Part shown: positions 60,251 to 64,000 of the stretch, piece by piece | How positions within the stretch are numbered: position 1 is the stretch's first letter | Layout: every line of letters begins with the position of its first letter | Assembly (NCBI RefSeq): GCF_954871325.1 | Contig: NC_088777.1 | Span: forward strand, 46,601,366 to 46,665,365 | From: Gordionus sp. m RMFG-2023 | Lineage: Eukaryota > Nematomorpha > Gordioida > Chordodea > Parachordodidae | DNA: 64,000 nt | Direction: 5' to 3' | Program-made: the position numbers and the translations under genes | The notes under the pieces: generated by a model | What the model saw: the letters and a program-made list of their open reading frames with translations, nothing else | Told to the model about the DNA's origin: nothing | The model's database searches: none

Positions 60251-63084
60251 ATATGAGTGATATATTGATATTCCATTTTTAACCCAGAATTTGATTTGCA
60301 AGCTGACTTTTTTTTCCCTTCAGGAGGCTATTCAAATTTTTCAGTGGGCTCGAGTCCCTGCCTGCCACCCCCTAGTGCCGATACTGATTGAGTTGTGTAC
60401 CTTATCATCATAAATATTATTTTTAAAAAATTCTTGCTGCACATTAATTGCCCTCTTTTTTTTCATTAAATTAAATATCTAAAGTATTCTAATCCTCTTG
60501 TGTATCAATTATTTGCCCGATTTTTTTACTTTTTCACCCTTACCACAAACCAGCAGGTCCTTCATAATAATTGGATGAATCTATTTTTAAATTGATTTCG
60601 TTACATAATAAAATCCATTTTCAAAGCATAGGTTCAAAAAAATTAAACCTTCATAAGTACAAAAAATGAAAAATTATTTATTAAACACCAGTCAATTTAT
60701 TTTTAAACTGCTTATTTATTTTAAATATGTCCAAGAAAATTAATTAATTACCCGAAACTTTAAAATACCTACCAAATGTTTTTTCTACTGCTCATGATTA
60801 ATTTTACATTTCCCATTAAAAGACTGCTCAAATATTTATTTAATAAAACTAACCTGACTCTATATTCTTGACTCTCAATTATATCATCAACTATTCACCC
60901 AACTATTCTTTCATTATTTGTTTTATTTTGGGAGGGATTTTAATTACGAAGAATAAATATTATAAAATGTTTAAAAATTATCTTTTAGACATTTTTGCTT
61001 TTTTTATAAGATGACTAGGATTCTAAATTTCATCATGATTTATGTGTAAATAATTTTCTTATATCCATAATTATTATTTGACTATAAATTTGAAAATGGT
61101 AGATAAATATTAAACTTGAAATTGCAATTATTTAATAAAATAACTTACTAGATAAATGTGATAAATAAATGTAATTAAATATATATTTAATAAGAAAGAG
61201 GTAGGAATAATATTATAAAATATAAATTAATATAAACAATAATATTTTGATAAATATATCAGAATCTGCATTTTTTGACATTGAGACTGGGGGATTTGTC
61301 CCCATTCCCCTCCCCACTGCATACGCGTCTATAAGTATGTTATTTTTAGGAGATTGCTTTGGATATCTTAAAGGAAAGGGTGAGAAATAAAGAAGGGAAA
61401 CGAAAGGGGAGACAGATTGAATAAACCGTGAGTAAAAGTACGGGTGCTAGATAACTACACCCGGAATTAATTAGGAACGGTTAACGAAATAACGAGCCAT
61501 TGAAATTAAGTGCATAGTCGGGAATAAGGGATGGGGAGCCAGGAGAATATGTACAGAACAGTGGGAGGGTTGATGAATACAAAACTGAAGGATGAATACG
61601 AAGATTCAAATATGAATAAGAAGACTAAAATACAAATAAGAGGACTCAAAGTCAGTCTATACAGGAGAAAGATACGGGGTAACGGTAGAAATTCGCAATG
61701 CGCATGAAGGTGAAAAAATGAGGAACAGAGGGGGGCAATTATTATATATTCTGTTATTTAGTGTTTTGTTTATCGATGATGTATTTAATAATATTTTTAT
61801 TTTTTTATATTATGGAATGTTGGGATAGTCTGGGCGAGAAAGGATATGGTGAGAGTGGTGGGATGTCATAATAGTATGATGTGCTTCGTAGTTAGGTCAA
61901 AATAGTTTTTATTTAATTGATAACATTTGGCGGTTAAGTTGATTTTATTTTTATTTTAAATAATCATGAAGCAGAAGAGGGGGATCAATAATGTTGTTTA
62001 TTAATAAAGATAGTATAGTTTACCAAATAAGGAGAGGAAATTAAGTAAAAAGGATAGGAACGTTAGTATTTAGGAAATGAGATTTGATGTTATGTTGGAA
62101 AAAGGTATATAAAGTAAAGGAGGAAAAATATATCTTTATTATTAAAAAATTTTGAATTAAAATATAATCAAGTTTTTAAGTGAAAATTTTATAAAATTTT
62201 CAAAATAAATTAATTTATATAATATTATACTGGATTTATTTACGACGCTTAATTCTTAAAACGCTTATTTTAGACCTTTATTTTTGTACCTACCCTAATT
62301 TTACTTGGCCAATTTATTATATCTTCAATTGTAATTTGATATTGGTAATCAATAAAATAAAACAAGGACTTTATTCAAAAAGGAGATGTAACGGTAAAAC
62401 AAGCAAAGGCATCTCTAAGATTGGGATCTTAAATCATGGTATGGTATTGAATCACTGTTTAGATTCAATAAGTTCTAAGCGTTCCGCAGATGGAGGAGAA
62501 GTCAAAAGAGGGTTCACATCTCAATGACCTTTAAAGGTTGCGTGGAAGATGCGTTAGAGTGCAAAAAATGTAAGGGCTTAAAAAGTTTATTTATAATAAC
62601 ATAAGCCTAAGTTTTATAAATATATTTTCAAATTTACTATCATGATACTCTTATTAACAAAATATGATTATGAAGGTTATGAATAGATGGCCTAAACCTT
62701 AAAGCTAAACCGACTCTAGGTTTATCAAATGAGGCGTAGCCAAGATTTTATTAAGGTATAGGGAGGGTATTATTAGGGATATTATTTCCCCATGAATTTT
62801 ATTGAATGTCTTTAGGTTCACTTATTATAGGCTTTTGGGTATGTTTTTTCACTTTTTTTTAATAAAAATAATTTTTTCCTAAAATTAGAACTAACTATAA
62901 AAGTTATTAACTTAAACTAATTTATCTTTAAATTGTATTATTTATAGTGATATATTGTATAATAAATTTGGGGAGAGGGCATTTGGGTAGGTGAAAGTGG
63001 AAATTATAGCTCAAAATAATTTTTATAAGCAGACAAATTTCCAAAATAGGAGAGATATCTTTTTCTTTACCCCCCCCCCCTTCA
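60251..63084. other. Intergenic stretch with two moderately GC-rich unassigned patches
   Basis: 61270-61730 is purine-rich and less AT-rich than its surroundings but shows no readable product. 62330-62560 contains a 63-codon open frame without ATG (starting at an ATT codon, with SKGISKIGILNHGMVLNHCL); I do not recognise it and would not call it a gene. A (C)11 run lies at 63070-63081. Confidence 0.3.
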
Positions 63085-63450
63085 AATGCATTCAAAACTC
63101 TTATTTTTAAGTCTACGCAAGAGGTGCACGAAATGAGCGCTAAAAACTGTATATGTATAGCTATTTTTCATTTCACAGTTTTATAAAGGCATTAAGCAGC
63201 TTTTTTGAAAGTTTTATTTGCGATAAAGATAAGATATTTTATTTTTTAGCATAAAGACATTTTGGCTTAATTTATTTTTACATTAATTTACATTTTTTTT
63301 TCAGTATTGTTTTCTAACGTGCTATATTCCCTTAATATGTCAATATAGGTATCAATTGTAAGAGAATTAAAAGATTTTTTTTTAGAAAACCCACATACAC
63401 TGTATAGTTTACATCTTGTAATCATACATAAGATCTTTAAATATAAGTAT
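63085..63450. repeat. Dispersed repeat, copy B
   Basis: Direct-orientation relative of 40010-40360 with GTCTACGCAAGAGGTGCACG, TTTTATAAAGGCATTAAGCAGC and TTTACATCTTGTAATCATAC. The inner block at about 63310-63385, containing GGTATCAATTGTAAGAGAAT, is the reverse complement of the corresponding block in copy A. Confidence 0.8.
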
Positions 63451-64000
63451 CAAATATCTAGAACCTCTGGATTAACCCAAGAGTGATGGTTGTTTGGAAT
63501 ATAAATAATTTTATTTAGTTGAGTAATTTAGCGTTAATTAATGCTCTTGGCCAATGGACGTATCTAAAAGATTATTTTTAATTTTTTATAACTATGGGTA
63601 TCAGCTGAAAACAAATTAAAATTATTACTGCTTATAAAATTCTAAATATAGGGGTATAGGTCTGGGAAGTAGAGGGTGGAGTCCGAATTGTTTACTTATT
63701 ATTTTATAGTTAAATTTATTGGTATCTGACACAAATGCCAATTCTGGAAAAATTTGATCAATGATCTAAGCTCTAAGAAATCAAATATTTTAAATGCTAA
63801 ACCTATTTGGGAAGAGGAGAGCATAACAGATTTCTTGTAACTTAAATTTTCTAAATATTTTTAAATTAGTCTATTTCAGAAATATCCATTTGTATTTTTA
63901 ATTTAAAATTACAATGTGATAAATGTGCCTAATTAGAGTTTTAAAGTTAAGATTACCTTTCGTAACAAAGAGCCCTAGATATAACAGACCTTCTTACTAT
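63451..64000. other. AT-rich end of window
   Basis: No feature was recognised in the last 550 bp. Confidence 0.5.

Overview
The window is AT-rich (roughly 70-75% A+T by eye) nuclear DNA of an invertebrate animal. The host genes are intron-rich with GT/AG splice sites. Transposon remains fill introns and intergenic DNA. A block of mitochondrial sequence with an animal gene set is embedded in the middle. In that block cytochrome b reads UGA as Trp, AAA falls on a conserved Lys, the rRNAs are short, three tRNAs lack an arm, and perfect inverted repeats lie inside the rRNA genes and cytb. Perfect palindromes inside mitochondrial genes have been reported for hairworms (Nematomorpha), so a hairworm or other ecdysozoan is my best guess. 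This is inference, not proof.

Layout. 1-900: decayed hAT transposase. 1768-18627 (+): complete 14-exon gene for the DEAH-box ribosome-biogenesis helicase DHX37/Kurz/Dhr1 (reconstructed 1284 aa). Its introns carry a decayed hAT transposon with a hAT MITE nested inside it, Harbinger-like MITEs, a foldback element and GC-rich repeats. 18889-21190 (-): complete 7-exon gene for an MZB1/pERp1-like ER protein (237 aa) with a signal peptide and an NDEL ER-retrieval tail, convergent with DHX37. 21191-27250: intergenic, with MITEs and one doubtful small ORF. 27251-28393 (-): single-exon seven-transmembrane receptor. About 26575-30040 is duplicated in direct orientation at about 31825-34056, and the second copy has lost almost the whole receptor gene.

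33492-39530: fossil LTR-retrotransposon pieces (a solo LTR, a second LTR followed by a primer-binding-like site, and gag/protease remnants). Between the second LTR and the gag part lies about 3.75 kb of mitochondrial DNA: tandem repeats, tRNA-Cys, 12S rRNA, tRNA-Val, 16S rRNA, tRNA-Trp and antisense cytb. It is either a young nuclear insertion (NUMT) or an assembly join. 39541-49130 is gene-poor with hAT and piggyBac-like MITEs. 49130-51800 (-) is a decayed LINE with reverse transcriptase and a restriction-like endonuclease region. 51800-64000 has no convincing host gene; it holds a 1431-bp hAT element with a perfect 8-bp target duplication, a Harbinger-like MITE, a tRNA-derived SINE candidate and a dispersed repeat.

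The two intact intron-bearing genes act in separate pathways (nucleolar SSU processome and ER folding). Nothing suggests a functional cluster. The window is best read as two or three host genes in a transposon-rich background, plus an unusual mitochondrial insertion.
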